A stretch of DNA of 45,958 nt from PALSA-660 sp036508075 (GTDB taxonomy: Bacteria > Actinomycetota > Coriobacteriia > Anaerosomatales > PALSA-660). Numbering within the stretch: the first letter of the stretch is position 1; each line of letters begins with the position of its first letter. The position numbers and the translations under genes are program-made. The stretch lies in NCBI GenBank assembly GCA_036508075.1, contig DATCIA010000042.1:1-45958 (forward strand). Direction: 5' to 3'. The notes beneath the pieces were generated by a model. That model was not told the DNA's origin. It saw nothing but the letters and a program-made list of their open reading frames with translations, and made no database searches. This document shows, piece after piece, positions 39,501 to 45,958 of the stretch.

Positions 39501-41599
39501 ACCCCACCGCCCCCGACTATGCGTCCACGCTCGTCCTCGCCTCGATCGACCGCATGCCGACGGGTCGCGATGACGCCAGCGCCACCGTCGCCTACGAAGG
39601 CACCGGCACGGTCGCGACCTTCGGGCCCGCGGTCGACGGCCGGGAGGTCTACGTCTCCGCGTGGGCCGTCGACGAGTCCGGCAACTGGTCCGTGGCGGCG
39701 ACCGCACAGACCACGGCGGTCGACCACACCGCGCCGGCCGCTCCCCGGGCCCTGCGCGCCGTCAACGCCGTCCCCGGCCTGCCGACGCTCTACTGGGCAG
39801 GCGCGGACGTCGCCGGCAACGCCCTCTCGACCGTGCTTCGCAGCTACGACTCGACGCCGGGTGTGGGCGATCCTGACGCGATGCTGATCGATTCATGGTT
39901 CGGGTTCGCGGTCGATGAGCACCTCGATCCCGACGTCACGCAGGCCTTCTACACGGTCTATCTCACCGACCCCTCCGGCAACGTGTCGCCGGGGACCTCG
40001 ATGCGGCTCACGATCGACCCGGCCGGAGTCACGGGGGGCATACGGGTCGAGTCAGAAGTACAGGTCGATGATGCGGCCGTCGTCGAATCCTCGACGGTGT
40101 CGGTGATCGCCGACGTGACCAACGCCACCTCGATGCGTGTCTGGATCAACGACGAGCGCGACGCGGACGCCGAGTGGCTCCCGTTCGCTCCGCAGTTCGA
40201 CGTCGGCGTACTCCCGATCCAGGGAACGCAGAGGATCAGCGCCGAGTTCCGCAGCGACCCCATGTCCGAGCCCACCGAGATGACCGTCGCCGTGGTCGTC
40301 GTGCTGCACGAGCCGGTGGCGCCGACCGGCCTCACCGCCGTCAGCAGCAACACCGGCGTCATGCTGTCCTGGGACATCCCCGAGGACCCTACAATCGCGG
40401 GCTACCGCGTGTATGAGGCGCTGACCCCCTTCGGCCCGTGGATGCCGCTCGTGTCTCCCGGGGGCGTCGACATGACCGGCAGCACGTTCTTCGCGGCAGC
40501 TCTCGCTCCGGCAGCCCCTCACTTCTTCAAGGTGACCGGCGTCGACGTGCTCGGCCGTGAGGGCGCGGAATCCGCGCCGGCATCGGCGAACGCCGGCATC
40601 GGCGTCGTCCGGTTCGCCGGTAGCACGCGTGCCGGCACGGCTGTGGCCGCTTCGGCCGCGCGGTACCTCGCGTACCCGGACGACCCCTACATGAGCGACA
40701 CCGTCGTGATCGCCTCCGACTCCGATTACGTCCAGGCGCTGGCGGCCAACTCGCTCGCCGGCTCGCTCAACGCGCCCGTCCTGCTCGCCGGGGCGACGCT
40801 CCCGCGCGACACGGCCGCCGAGGTCCGACGGCTCAAGGTGAAGAAGGCGTACGTCGTCGGCACCACGCGTGCCGTCGGCTCGGGCGTCGACGCGGCGCTC
40901 AAGGCGCTCGGTCTCCACGTGGAACGCATCAGCGGTACGGACGGCTACGACGTGGCGGCGAAGGTGGCGCGGCGCCTCATGGCCCCGGCCGCCATCCTCC
41001 CGGGCGGCGTCGAGCTCATCGTAGTGAACGGCACGTCCCCGTCCGACATGTGCTCCCTCATGCCGGTCGCCTACTCGTCGCGCCTCCCCATCGTCATCCT
41101 CAAGGGCGCCACGATCCCGGCCCCGTTCAAGACACTCCTCGCGAAGACGGAGGTGTCAGGGGGTACCGTCATCGGCGGGAAGTACGCGGTGGCGACCAAG
41201 ACCGCTCGCGCGGTGTTCTCAGGCGGCGGCTACGATCGCCTGTGGGGTAGCACGGCGATCCAGACCTCCGGCAAGCTGGCCGAGTGGGCGGTCGGGAAGG
41301 GCTACTCCACCTGGCAGGACGTCGGCGTGGCGAACGGTGCCAACTGGGGCTACAACCTCGCGATCGGCGCAGCCACCAGGGGCGGCGTCGTGCTGCTCAA
41401 CGCCGGCAAGACGCTCGATCCCACGACCGCCGCACTCCTGCGCAAGAATGCGCCCAACATCCAGACCGTCTCCGTGTTCGGGGGGACCGGCACGGCGACC
41501 TCCTCGGTGTTCGCGAAGATCCGCACCGCGATGAGCGCCCACTCGGGTCCCGTCGCCCTGTCGATGCCGTTCCCGCCCCCCTTCCCTGAGGGAATGTAG
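36533..41599 (+). CDS. giant secreted subtilase (S8) with inserted domain and cell-wall-binding repeats
   Basis: A 1688-residue exported serine protease. A signal peptide covers about residues 1-33, then a propeptide-like region to about 140. The S8 triad is Asp186 (VVDEGVN), His244 (DRHGTHVSG) and Ser650 (SGTSMAAPH). Between His and Ser lie 406 residues rather than the usual 150-200: an insert of about 230 residues (about 400-635, ILVVDDSAAK and a WFTGKDTLG, RVVLFSGKA segment) splits the protease fold just after PGVDVTST. After it come a CUB/MAM-like jelly-roll region (about 755-910) and three Fn3-like modules (about 970-1330), then three cell-wall-binding-2 (PF04122-like) repeats to the end, which should hold it on the cell surface. 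Start ATG 36533 has only a distant GAGGAG. Confidence 0.92.
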   Translation: MVRGRGLIRRVVSGVVAGAMVFVMLPLGPISAASTKPAAAKPAPPFAALRGGGLDANLLGSFGRSDVANVRWRKGVSASTVKAAARRLGFTVTTNAKLGWSQLTPGSGGTSGEIVSALREAGLVVDAKPTVWMQKADVTPNDPLFSSQWALKNTGQDGGTAGNDINVSDVWSRSTGSKDVIVAVVDEGVNWAHPDLKNNMWINTGEVPNNGIDDDQNGYVDDVRGWDFANGDNTVYDAVDGDRHGTHVSGIIGAQGNNGVGATGVNQTVRIMPVKFLGPNGGTDYDGAEAIIYAVDRGATVINCSWGGFGFSDLIAEAIDYAASKGVIIVCAAGNSASDNDVPGMSFYPASSDATNVITVAASDRNGAIADFSNYGSTSVDLAAPGVDVTSTMPAGDSGTFVDGLTWKAVYIPLQAEVLEPAPARDALIAGAVAQLGEPSDTPILVVDDSAAKVTSETPGVRLKVYTDALAAGGFSNVTTWVNDDRGTPTVAAMSDKTVVWFTGKDTLGYYGTSCLNTEEQDAIRMDLDAGGRVVLFSGKAASDLQMGISVIQPDPGSDPGNGPGDEPGLLARYFGAVCVGYETWSRDFHGRASSALAGIDAWIPVEYTDPNSAGNLWPTASDAIARVDAGFRSTAIMYTGSYAPLSGTSMAAPHVTGAVALLKACLPAATGEELAARIINTAAPKSAFKGRTATGGVLDVAAAFGEYPGRVTITAPKSGDRLPTGMPSTLRWKPAAGAAAGATFTAEVGLPFAAYANGFESGTLAGFVEPAESGSAWSASTDATATRTGAYGAKSGVLPASAPAPEMGPGWFKAGVSAMQTTITVPAGGGRLSFYWRMPDGDGFDQMGMVNGTSDGAMLSPGELVPAGDWAKASLWLPEGEQPVYFVGVNFGELPSDARLYIDDIELTAHEFTGLGSAGAGATSLDFTVPSTATDDAWFRVQSHLNGVDSAWATVKGVALISDSTPPTAPSALTLTPDLDGNVGIAWANPTAPDYASTLVLASIDRMPTGRDDASATVAYEGTGTVATFGPAVDGREVYVSAWAVDESGNWSVAATAQTTAVDHTAPAAPRALRAVNAVPGLPTLYWAGADVAGNALSTVLRSYDSTPGVGDPDAMLIDSWFGFAVDEHLDPDVTQAFYTVYLTDPSGNVSPGTSMRLTIDPAGVTGGIRVESEVQVDDAAVVESSTVSVIADVTNATSMRVWINDERDADAEWLPFAPQFDVGVLPIQGTQRISAEFRSDPMSEPTEMTVAVVVVLHEPVAPTGLTAVSSNTGVMLSWDIPEDPTIAGYRVYEALTPFGPWMPLVSPGGVDMTGSTFFAAALAPAAPHFFKVTGVDVLGREGAESAPASANAGIGVVRFAGSTRAGTAVAASAARYLAYPDDPYMSDTVVIASDSDYVQALAANSLAGSLNAPVLLAGATLPRDTAAEVRRLKVKKAYVVGTTRAVGSGVDAALKALGLHVERISGTDGYDVAAKVARRLMAPAAILPGGVELIVVNGTSPSDMCSLMPVAYSSRLPIVILKGATIPAPFKTLLAKTEVSGGTVIGGKYAVATKTARAVFSGGGYDRLWGSTAIQTSGKLAEWAVGKGYSTWQDVGVANGANWGYNLAIGAATRGGVVLLNAGKTLDPTTAALLRKNAPNIQTVSVFGGTGTATSSVFAKIRTAMSAHSGPVALSMPFPPPFPEGM

Positions 41600-41602
41600 C
41601 GG

Positions 41603-41677
41603 CACGCGCTCGGGCGCGTGACGCGGTACAGTTCAGGTACGGCCCACGGGCCCGGACCGGATCGCCGGTCCGGGCCC
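41603..41677 (+). terminator. two perfect hairpins after the subtilase gene
   Basis: The first, CACGCGC-TCGG-GCGCGTG (41603-41620), is 3 bp after the stop codon. The second, GGGCCCGGACCGG-ATCG-CCGGTCCGGGCCC (41648-41677), has 13 perfect GC-rich pairs and a tetraloop. Neither has a T-tract. They could end transcription with a factor's help, or protect the mRNA 3' end. A second reading is a leader structure for the next gene. Confidence 0.55.
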
Positions 41678-41736
41678 GCGCACGCGACAGACCCGCGCCA
41701 CACCAGCGGCTCACCGAAGGGACGGATCACACACCC

Positions 41737-42144
41737 ATGTCAACCGGATCACTCGGCCTGGCGCTCGCAGGAGCCGCCATGGGGCTGCAGTTCAATCCCA
41801 TCGCGGCCGCTGCCTCATCGGCCATGGCCGCCGCGATCTCCGGGTACAAGCGAGCACCGCGTGGCACAGCCTGGTGGTCCGCGGCCATCGTGTTGTCGGG
41901 GTGGGCTGTCGGTGACGGCATCCGGCTCGCCGGCGCGGCACAGGTGCCCGAGTACATGGCGACGTGGGCGATCGTCGGGCTTCTGGTCGGCTACGCGCTG
42001 CCGGCCGTGGCCGGCGCCTACGTCGGTCGCCGGGTCCATCTCGGTACCGGTTGGCTCGCCGCGGGTGCCGTCGCGCTGATGCTCGCACCCGCTCTGTCCG
42101 TGTTGGGCGGCGCCCTCTCGGCCGCGCTGTGGAAGGTGGCCTGA
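41737..42144 (+). CDS. hypothetical membrane protein, 135 aa
   Basis: A hydrophobic protein of 135 residues, rich in Ala and Gly, with about four potential helices (about 4-22, 45-62, 72-95 and 102-125). The ATG at 41737 has GAAGGGACG upstream. It overlaps the GCS2-like gene at ATGA, so the two are coupled. No family recognised. Confidence 0.68.
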   Translation: MSTGSLGLALAGAAMGLQFNPIAAAASSAMAAAISGYKRAPRGTAWWSAAIVLSGWAVGDGIRLAGAAQVPEYMATWAIVGLLVGYALPAVAGAYVGRRVHLGTGWLAAGAVALMLAPALSVLGGALSAALWKVA

Positions 42145-43133
42145 TGACGCGCGTGACGCTGGGGCTCGAAGAAGAGGTCTTCGTCTGTGAGCCCGACCGC
42201 CCGAACCTCGGCTCGCTGTCGTATCTGGCGCGCCTCACCTGGTCGGACCCGAGGCGCCACTACGCCCGGACCGCGAGCAACTTCGCGCGCGGGGACGACC
42301 TGCCGCAGGGATTGATGAGCTGCGTCGAGATCTCCACCGGCGTCCACGATGATCCCGATTCACTCGTCGACGACATCGCGCAGCGAAGGGGCGAACTCGT
42401 TCGGGCGGTGGGTGGCCACGGGTTGCTCGTCCCGCTCGGACACCTGCTGCAGAACGACGCCCCCAGCAACGTCGCCGCGCTCCAGTTCCACGTCGGGACG
42501 CCCGATCGCGAGCGCGCCTATCGCAACCTCGGCTACGCGCTCCCGCTCCTGGCGCTGCTGGCCGCCGACTCTCCCGCGGCGGCGGGCGAGCGGTTCGGGC
42601 AGTCGTTCCGCATGGCGCGCGGGTTCGCCGTCGGGCCGCTGACGTCCGACCCCACGGCGCGCTTCCAGGACCTCATCGTGAGCAAACGCCTCGGCACCAT
42701 CGAGGTGCGCCTGCTCGACCCCGTGTGGGACCTGCGCCGCGTTCGCGTGCTCGCGCGTGCGATTCGCGACATAGCATCGCTCGAGACCGATCTGCCCTTC
42801 GACCGTGAGGCGTACAACGCGATGCGGTACCGGGTCGCGCTCGAAGGCTGGATCCCCGACCTCGAGCCGATCCACGAGACCGTCTCGCAGTTCGCCGACT
42901 TTCCGCGCGACCTGATGACCCATACCGCCGCCGACGACGTGTGGGCCCTCTACCACCAGGTCGGGCTGATCCCCACGTACGCCGCGATCGACAACGCCTA
43001 CCGCACCGGCGTGTTCGCGCCGCGCCCCGTGGCGCCGATGGCGCCGAGCGTCTGGCGTTCGATCGCCGGCATGGCCGGGTACTACATCCCAAAGTTCCCC
43101 TACGTGACCTGGAAGTTCCTCAAGGAGAAGTAG
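42144..43133 (+). CDS. GCS2-like carboxylate-amine ligase
   Basis: A 329-residue member of the glutamate-cysteine ligase 2 (YbdK-like) fold. LGLEEEVFV at residues 6-14 is the ATP/metal-binding start; GLMSCVEISTGVH and LGTIEVRLLDPVWDLRR hold further conserved acidic residues and Arg. Such proteins join glutamate to an amine or cysteine with ATP, but many have unknown substrates. Slightly shorter than YbdK (about 370). It overlaps the upstream membrane gene by 1 bp and ends 2 bp before a membrane-anchored protein gene. Whether gamma-glutamylcysteine is made here is open. Confidence 0.85.
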   Translation: MTRVTLGLEEEVFVCEPDRPNLGSLSYLARLTWSDPRRHYARTASNFARGDDLPQGLMSCVEISTGVHDDPDSLVDDIAQRRGELVRAVGGHGLLVPLGHLLQNDAPSNVAALQFHVGTPDRERAYRNLGYALPLLALLAADSPAAAGERFGQSFRMARGFAVGPLTSDPTARFQDLIVSKRLGTIEVRLLDPVWDLRRVRVLARAIRDIASLETDLPFDREAYNAMRYRVALEGWIPDLEPIHETVSQFADFPRDLMTHTAADDVWALYHQVGLIPTYAAIDNAYRTGVFAPRPVAPMAPSVWRSIAGMAGYYIPKFPYVTWKFLKEK

Positions 43134-43135
43134 GC

Positions 43136-44089
43136 TTGACCGACGAGACCCCCAGCCCTGCCCCGCGTCCGGCCGCGCTTCGGACCGCGATCATCATCGC
43201 GGCCGCCGCGCTTGTCGTCGTCGCGGCCGCGATCGGCGCTGCGATGCTCTTCAGGGGCTCGTCCCCGAAGAGCATCGCGTCGACCATCTCCACGGCCTCC
43301 GTCGATGCGTACCGCGGTCTGGGCACCTGGGTCGACATCTTCGACGAACGCGCGTGGAAGGACCCTGCGGCCGCGGTGGCGGACATGGCGTCCCACGGAG
43401 TCCGCACGCTCTACCTCCAGACGGGCAACTCGCACGCGGACACCGCGTTCAAGGACGTGGCGGCCACCGAGGCCTTCATCCGGGAGTCGCACGCTCACGG
43501 GATGCGGGTCGTGGCCTGGTACCTGCCCTATCTGAAGGACGAGGCGCTCGATCTGGACCGCGTCACGCAGGCCATCCGGTTCCGGACGCCCGACGGCCAA
43601 TCGTTCGACGGCTTCGCGCTCGATATCGAGTCGAGTTCGGTGAAGCCCGAGAGCACGCGCATCCTCGCTCTCGAGAGCCTGACGCTCAAGATCCGCGCGG
43701 TTGCCGGGCCCGCGTATGCCCTCGGCGGGATCATCCCGTCGCCCGTCGGGCTCGCGCGCAAGTCGGGCTACTGGGACGCGTTCCCCTACGCGATGGTCGC
43801 GAACACCTACGACGTGCTGCTGCCGATGGGCTACTACACCTACCACGCGAAGGGCGCCGGCCCGGTCTACACGGACGCGAAGGAGAACATGCGCATGCTG
43901 CGCGCGGAGCCGGGCTGCGCGACCATCCCGGTCCACCTGATCGGCGGACTGGCGGGCGAGACGAACGCCACCGAGACGGAGGCGTTCGTGCGCGCGGTCG
44001 CCGACGCGAAGTGCATCGGGGCGAGTCTCTACGACTGGGTGGGGACCGGCGCCTCGGAGTGGAAGGTGTTGGGCGCCGTCGCACCGTAG
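43136..44089 (+). CDS. membrane-anchored protein, possible glycoside-hydrolase-like TIM barrel
   Basis: A 317-residue protein. The TTG at 43136 follows AAGGAG, 2 bp after the GCS2-like gene. One hydrophobic helix (about 17-42) anchors it, and the rest faces outside. The outer part looks like a TIM barrel of the DUF4015/putative-glycosidase kind: GTWVDIFDERAW, VRTLYLQTGNS, MRVVAWYLPYL, FDGFALDIES (acid pair at the end of a strand) and DVLLPMGYYTY. The Asp and Glu of ALDIES are candidate catalytic residues. A sugar polymer of the envelope is a possible target, not proven. Confidence 0.6.
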   Translation: MTDETPSPAPRPAALRTAIIIAAAALVVVAAAIGAAMLFRGSSPKSIASTISTASVDAYRGLGTWVDIFDERAWKDPAAAVADMASHGVRTLYLQTGNSHADTAFKDVAATEAFIRESHAHGMRVVAWYLPYLKDEALDLDRVTQAIRFRTPDGQSFDGFALDIESSSVKPESTRILALESLTLKIRAVAGPAYALGGIIPSPVGLARKSGYWDAFPYAMVANTYDVLLPMGYYTYHAKGAGPVYTDAKENMRMLRAEPGCATIPVHLIGGLAGETNATETEAFVRAVADAKCIGASLYDWVGTGASEWKVLGAVAP

Positions 44090-44130
44090 GGCTACCCGCA
44101 CCGGCCGGCGCGCCCCTCCGGCCGACCCGC

Positions 44131-44136
44131 TAGAAT
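44131..44136 (+). promoter_or_regulatory. candidate -10 box for psd
   Basis: TAGAAT lies 48 bp before the chosen psd ATG. No clear -35 is visible at the usual distance in the GC-rich DNA ahead of it. Confidence 0.3.
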
Positions 44137-44183
44137 GCCTGAAGTACGCTGCCGCCTGAGGAGTCCGTCACTTGAGGAGACCC

Positions 44184-44900
44184 ATGTCCCCGTTCTACAC
44201 CCTCGCCGCGACGCTCGCGGTCGTCGTCGTTCTTGTGCTGACCACCCTGTACCTGCTCAACCGGTTCGTGTGGTTCTACCGCGACCCGGTCCGCACTCCC
44301 GAGTCGACCGAGGCCAACGCGATCATCTCGCCGGCCGACGGCCAGGTGGTCTACATCAAGCGGTTCGAGGACGGCGCGGTGTACTCCGAGAAGCTGGGCC
44401 GCCGCATCGAGCTGACCGAGATCGCCGAGCTCGAGCAGACCAAGGGCCGCAGCGGCTGGATCATCGGCATGTACATGTCGCCGTTCGACGTGCACTTCAA
44501 CTACGCGCCGGTGGCCGGTACGGTCACGGCGCAGCGCTACACGAAGGCCGACGCCAACCTGCCGATGGTCGACCTGTCCGAGTACATCCGCATCGCCTTC
44601 CTGCGCAGGCCGTTCGACAACTTCGCGGCCGCGTTCCACCTCGAGAACGAGCGCAACACCGTGGTGATCCAAGGCGGCGGGGCTCCCGACATCGCGGTCG
44701 TCGAGATCGCCGACAAGTTCGTCAACAAGATCGACATCCTCGCGCACGAGGGCGACACGCTGAAGATCGGCGACAAGCTCGGCTTCATCAAGCGGGGGAG
44801 CCAGGTCGACGTCATCATCTTCGCGGACGACATCGAGTGGAGCGCGGAGTTCGGCCAGCAGACGTACGGCGGCCAGACGGTGCTCGGCTACTGGAAGTAG
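44184..44900 (+). CDS. psd: phosphatidylserine decarboxylase
   Basis: A 238-residue enzyme that converts phosphatidylserine to phosphatidylethanolamine with a pyruvoyl group made by self-cleavage. VWFYRDPVR, SPADGQVVYI, MSPFDVHFNYAPVAGTV and the late KRGSQVDVI are family marks; the Gly-Ser in RGSQVD is the cleavage site that creates the pyruvoyl end. An N-terminal helix (about 5-27) anchors it. The ATG at 44184 was taken, though a TTG at 44172 is also preceded by a good GAGGAG, so the first four residues are uncertain. A matching phosphatidylserine synthase gene is not in the window. Confidence 0.93.
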   Translation: MSPFYTLAATLAVVVVLVLTTLYLLNRFVWFYRDPVRTPESTEANAIISPADGQVVYIKRFEDGAVYSEKLGRRIELTEIAELEQTKGRSGWIIGMYMSPFDVHFNYAPVAGTVTAQRYTKADANLPMVDLSEYIRIAFLRRPFDNFAAAFHLENERNTVVIQGGGAPDIAVVEIADKFVNKIDILAHEGDTLKIGDKLGFIKRGSQVDVIIFADDIEWSAEFGQQTYGGQTVLGYWK

Positions 44901-44912
44901 CGAGCGGGCCGG

Positions 44913-45320
44913 TCAGCCGACCAATCGCACCGCCGCAGCGTAGCCGGCATCGACGGCCGCTGCGTGGAGCGCCCTGTCGGCGGTGAGCAGGGGCGCGCCA
45001 TGCGTGATGGCGGTCGCCAGGTAGAAGCAGTCGTAGACCGGGTGCGGTAGATCGAGAGACAACGCCATGGCCACGGGCGCGAGCCGCTCGGTCGGGATCG
45101 TGCGGGTCACGCTCCGACGGAGCAGAGCGTAGGCGGCGAGCGCGCCCGCGCGATCGGTCATCCCGGTGCGCACCTTGCGAAGCAGCGCGTTGGTGACCTC
45201 ACCCCAGAATGTGTCGGGGACGATGAACTCACAGCCCGCCGTGGCGAGAGTCGCAGCCTCAGAGCCGGACTCGTCGATGACGAGGGCGACTGCAATCGAC
45301 GCGTCGAGGACGGTCTTCAC
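44913..45320 (-). CDS. PIN-domain toxin (VapC/FitB-like)
   Basis: A 135-residue PIN nuclease, the toxin of a type II pair. The acidic site is Asp6 (VLDASIAVA), a Glu in WGEVTNALL, Asp in YDCFYLATA and Asp in LLTADRAL: all four positions present, so it should cut RNA. It overlaps the antitoxin gene by 4 bp (ATGA), the usual coupling. It is convergent with psd, with a gap of only 12 bp. Confidence 0.92.
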   Translation of the reverse strand: MKTVLDASIAVALVIDESGSEAATLATAGCEFIVPDTFWGEVTNALLRKVRTGMTDRAGALAAYALLRRSVTRTIPTERLAPVAMALSLDLPHPVYDCFYLATAITHGAPLLTADRALHAAAVDAGYAAAVRLVG

Positions 45321-45604
45321 CGCCGACGCAGGCTATCGGGGTAGTCATCGCGAAGAGCGCGGTCGATCGCCGCATCGCGCTCCTCATGGCCTTGGCGGAT
45401 CAGTTCGGCTGCCGGGGTGCCGCTGGGCTTGGTCCGCGCCCGCATCTCGGCTGCGAGTGCGAGCCACTCCTCCCACGGCATGGGCACGGACTCCGTCAGC
45501 GTCTCGCGGATCTCGACTTGCAGGGAGCGGCCGTTGAACTCGGCGCGCTCACGAAGAGCGGACATCAGATCCTCCGAAAGGTCGCGTAGCAAGAAGTCGG
45601 GCAT
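45317..45604 (-). CDS. ribbon-helix-helix antitoxin (FitA/VapB-like)
   Basis: A 95-residue antitoxin. The N-terminal DFLLRDLSEDLMSALRERA then NGRSLQVEIRETL is the FitA-type ribbon-helix-helix DNA-binding domain; the C-terminal half, rich in charged helix, should wrap the PIN toxin. ATG 45604 follows GGAGG; an upstream extension in frame was dropped because it runs through the operator. With the toxin it should bind the palindrome just upstream and repress its own operon. Confidence 0.9.
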   Translation of the reverse strand: MPDFLLRDLSEDLMSALRERAEFNGRSLQVEIRETLTESVPMPWEEWLALAAEMRARTKPSGTPAAELIRQGHEERDAAIDRALRDDYPDSLRRR

Positions 45605-45623
45605 CGGTTCACCTCCGACGGTA

Positions 45624-45644
45624 GTGGTATCACAATGATACCAC
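45624..45644 (-). promoter_or_regulatory. palindromic operator of the toxin-antitoxin pair
   Basis: GTGGTATCA-CAA-TGATACCAC is a perfect 9-bp inverted repeat with a 3-bp centre, 20 bp upstream of the antitoxin start. On the minus strand it contains TATCAT, a possible -10 box, so binding by the antitoxin complex would block transcription. Confidence 0.7.
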
Positions 45645-45670
45645 CCGGCGGAGGGCGTCCTCCGGATCAC

Positions 45671-45719
45671 CGTAGGCGGCGGTCCCGACCGGGACCTTGC
45701 CGGCTCCCAACCGCCTACG
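45671..45719 (-). terminator. branched inverted repeat at the 3' end of the kbl-like gene
   Basis: CGTAGGCGG (45671-45679) pairs perfectly with CCGCCTACG (45711-45719), and inside it GGTCCC-GACC-GGGACC (45681-45696) forms a second perfect hairpin. The outer stem includes the stop codon of the kbl-like gene. No T-tract follows, so it may be a terminator or an mRNA-end structure between kbl and the antitoxin gene. Confidence 0.45.
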
Positions 45720-45958
45720 CAATCACTCCGAGGCGCTTGCCGACCTTGATGAACGCCTCGATCGCGGCGTTCATCTGCTCGTCCGTGTGGGTTGCGGAGA
45801 GCTGGACGCGGATGCGGGCGGCTCCCTTGGGGACGACGGGGAAGCTGAAGCCGATCACGTAGACGCCCTCCTCGAGCAGCTCGTCCGCCATCCGGTGGGC
45901 GAGCGCTTCGTCTCCCAGCATGACCGGGACGATCGGGTGCTCGCCAGCGGGGATGTCG
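45715..45958 (-). CDS. kbl: glycine C-acetyltransferase-like enzyme, 3' end only
   Basis: The last 80 codons of a minus-strand gene cut by the window edge. GEHPIVPVMLGDE, LLEEGVYVIGFSFPVVPKG and ARIRVQLSATHTDEQM are very characteristic of 2-amino-3-ketobutyrate CoA ligase (Kbl), which with threonine dehydrogenase breaks threonine to glycine and acetyl-CoA. The related 8-amino-7-oxononanoate synthase (BioF) is similar here, but the VIGFSFPVVPKG pattern favours Kbl. The PLP-lysine region is outside the window. Confidence 0.85.
   Translation of the reverse strand, partial: DIPAGEHPIVPVMLGDEALAHRMADELLEEGVYVIGFSFPVVPKGAARIRVQLSATHTDEQMNAAIEAFIKVGKRLGVIA

Noticed and set aside
36455..39727. A 1090-codon open frame on the minus strand across the subtilase gene
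   Set aside because: It is the antisense shadow of the subtilase coding sequence: high-GC codon bias keeps the opposite frame open. It is Arg/Gly/Asp-rich low-complexity sequence without domains.

Overview
This 46-kb window comes from a GC-rich bacterial chromosome and carries no IS element, CRISPR array, rRNA or tRNA that I could recognise. Gene style suggests an anaerobic, high-GC actinobacterium, perhaps Coriobacteriia-like. The clues are frequent GTG/TTG starts, short overlaps between genes, cell-wall-binding-2 repeats on a secreted protease, an aldehyde:ferredoxin oxidoreductase (AOR) family enzyme, an oxygen-sensitive type of PurF, a RACo-like ferredoxin/ATPase and a radical SAM enzyme. 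The placement is inference from gene content, not from a marker gene.

Layout. Positions 1-2600 hold a truncated radical SAM gene, two unknown proteins and an aldo/keto reductase. At 2720-2925 there is a 22-codon ORF with an extreme Shine-Dalgarno sequence and a strong terminator. Then come an NmrA-type reductase and a DUF2892 membrane protein under a CsoR/CstR-like operator (2943-4182). A tight six-gene run (4278-10490) encodes pseudouridine kinase, pseudouridine-5'-phosphate glycosidase, a rifampin-phosphotransferase/PEP-synthase-like enzyme, a flavodoxin-like protein, a Cys-cluster protein and an alpha/beta hydrolase. A Fic-fold protein with a ruined catalytic motif overlaps a small YdeI-like gene on the minus strand (10507-12059). 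A long, partly AT-rich and structured leader (12105-12780) precedes an AOR operon: cytochrome b, Tat-exported 4x[4Fe-4S] protein, AOR catalytic subunit and a small unknown protein (12781-17029).

From 17228 to 29321 the content is mixed: a DEDDh exonuclease, a CDF cation transporter, a relic of a flavodoxin C-terminus, a lipoprotein phosphatase, an SRPBCC protein, purB, two SAM-fold enzymes, a DinB protein, an EF-Tu-domain-2-like barrel, VOC and patatin proteins, a decayed GGDEF gene, a lipoprotein gene broken by an in-frame amber codon, and a RACo-like gene coupled to a small membrane protein. The purine operon (29455-36315: purC, two membrane proteins, purS, purQ, a third membrane protein, purL, purF) follows. 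A 1688-aa secreted subtilase occupies 36533-41599. The end of the window has a GCS2-like ligase, a membrane-anchored possible TIM-barrel protein, phosphatidylserine decarboxylase, a FitAB/VapBC-type toxin-antitoxin pair with a perfect palindromic operator, and the 3' end of a kbl-like gene.

How the genes work together. The pur genes supply de novo IMP and AMP synthesis; small PurL, PurS and PurQ form the FGAM synthetase complex, and PurB sits apart at 20479. PsuK and PsuG would together break down pseudouridine. The AOR cluster resembles the E. coli ydhYVWXUT arrangement, with electrons probably passing between the AOR subunit, the ferredoxin subunit and the membrane cytochrome b; its substrate cannot be read from the sequence.
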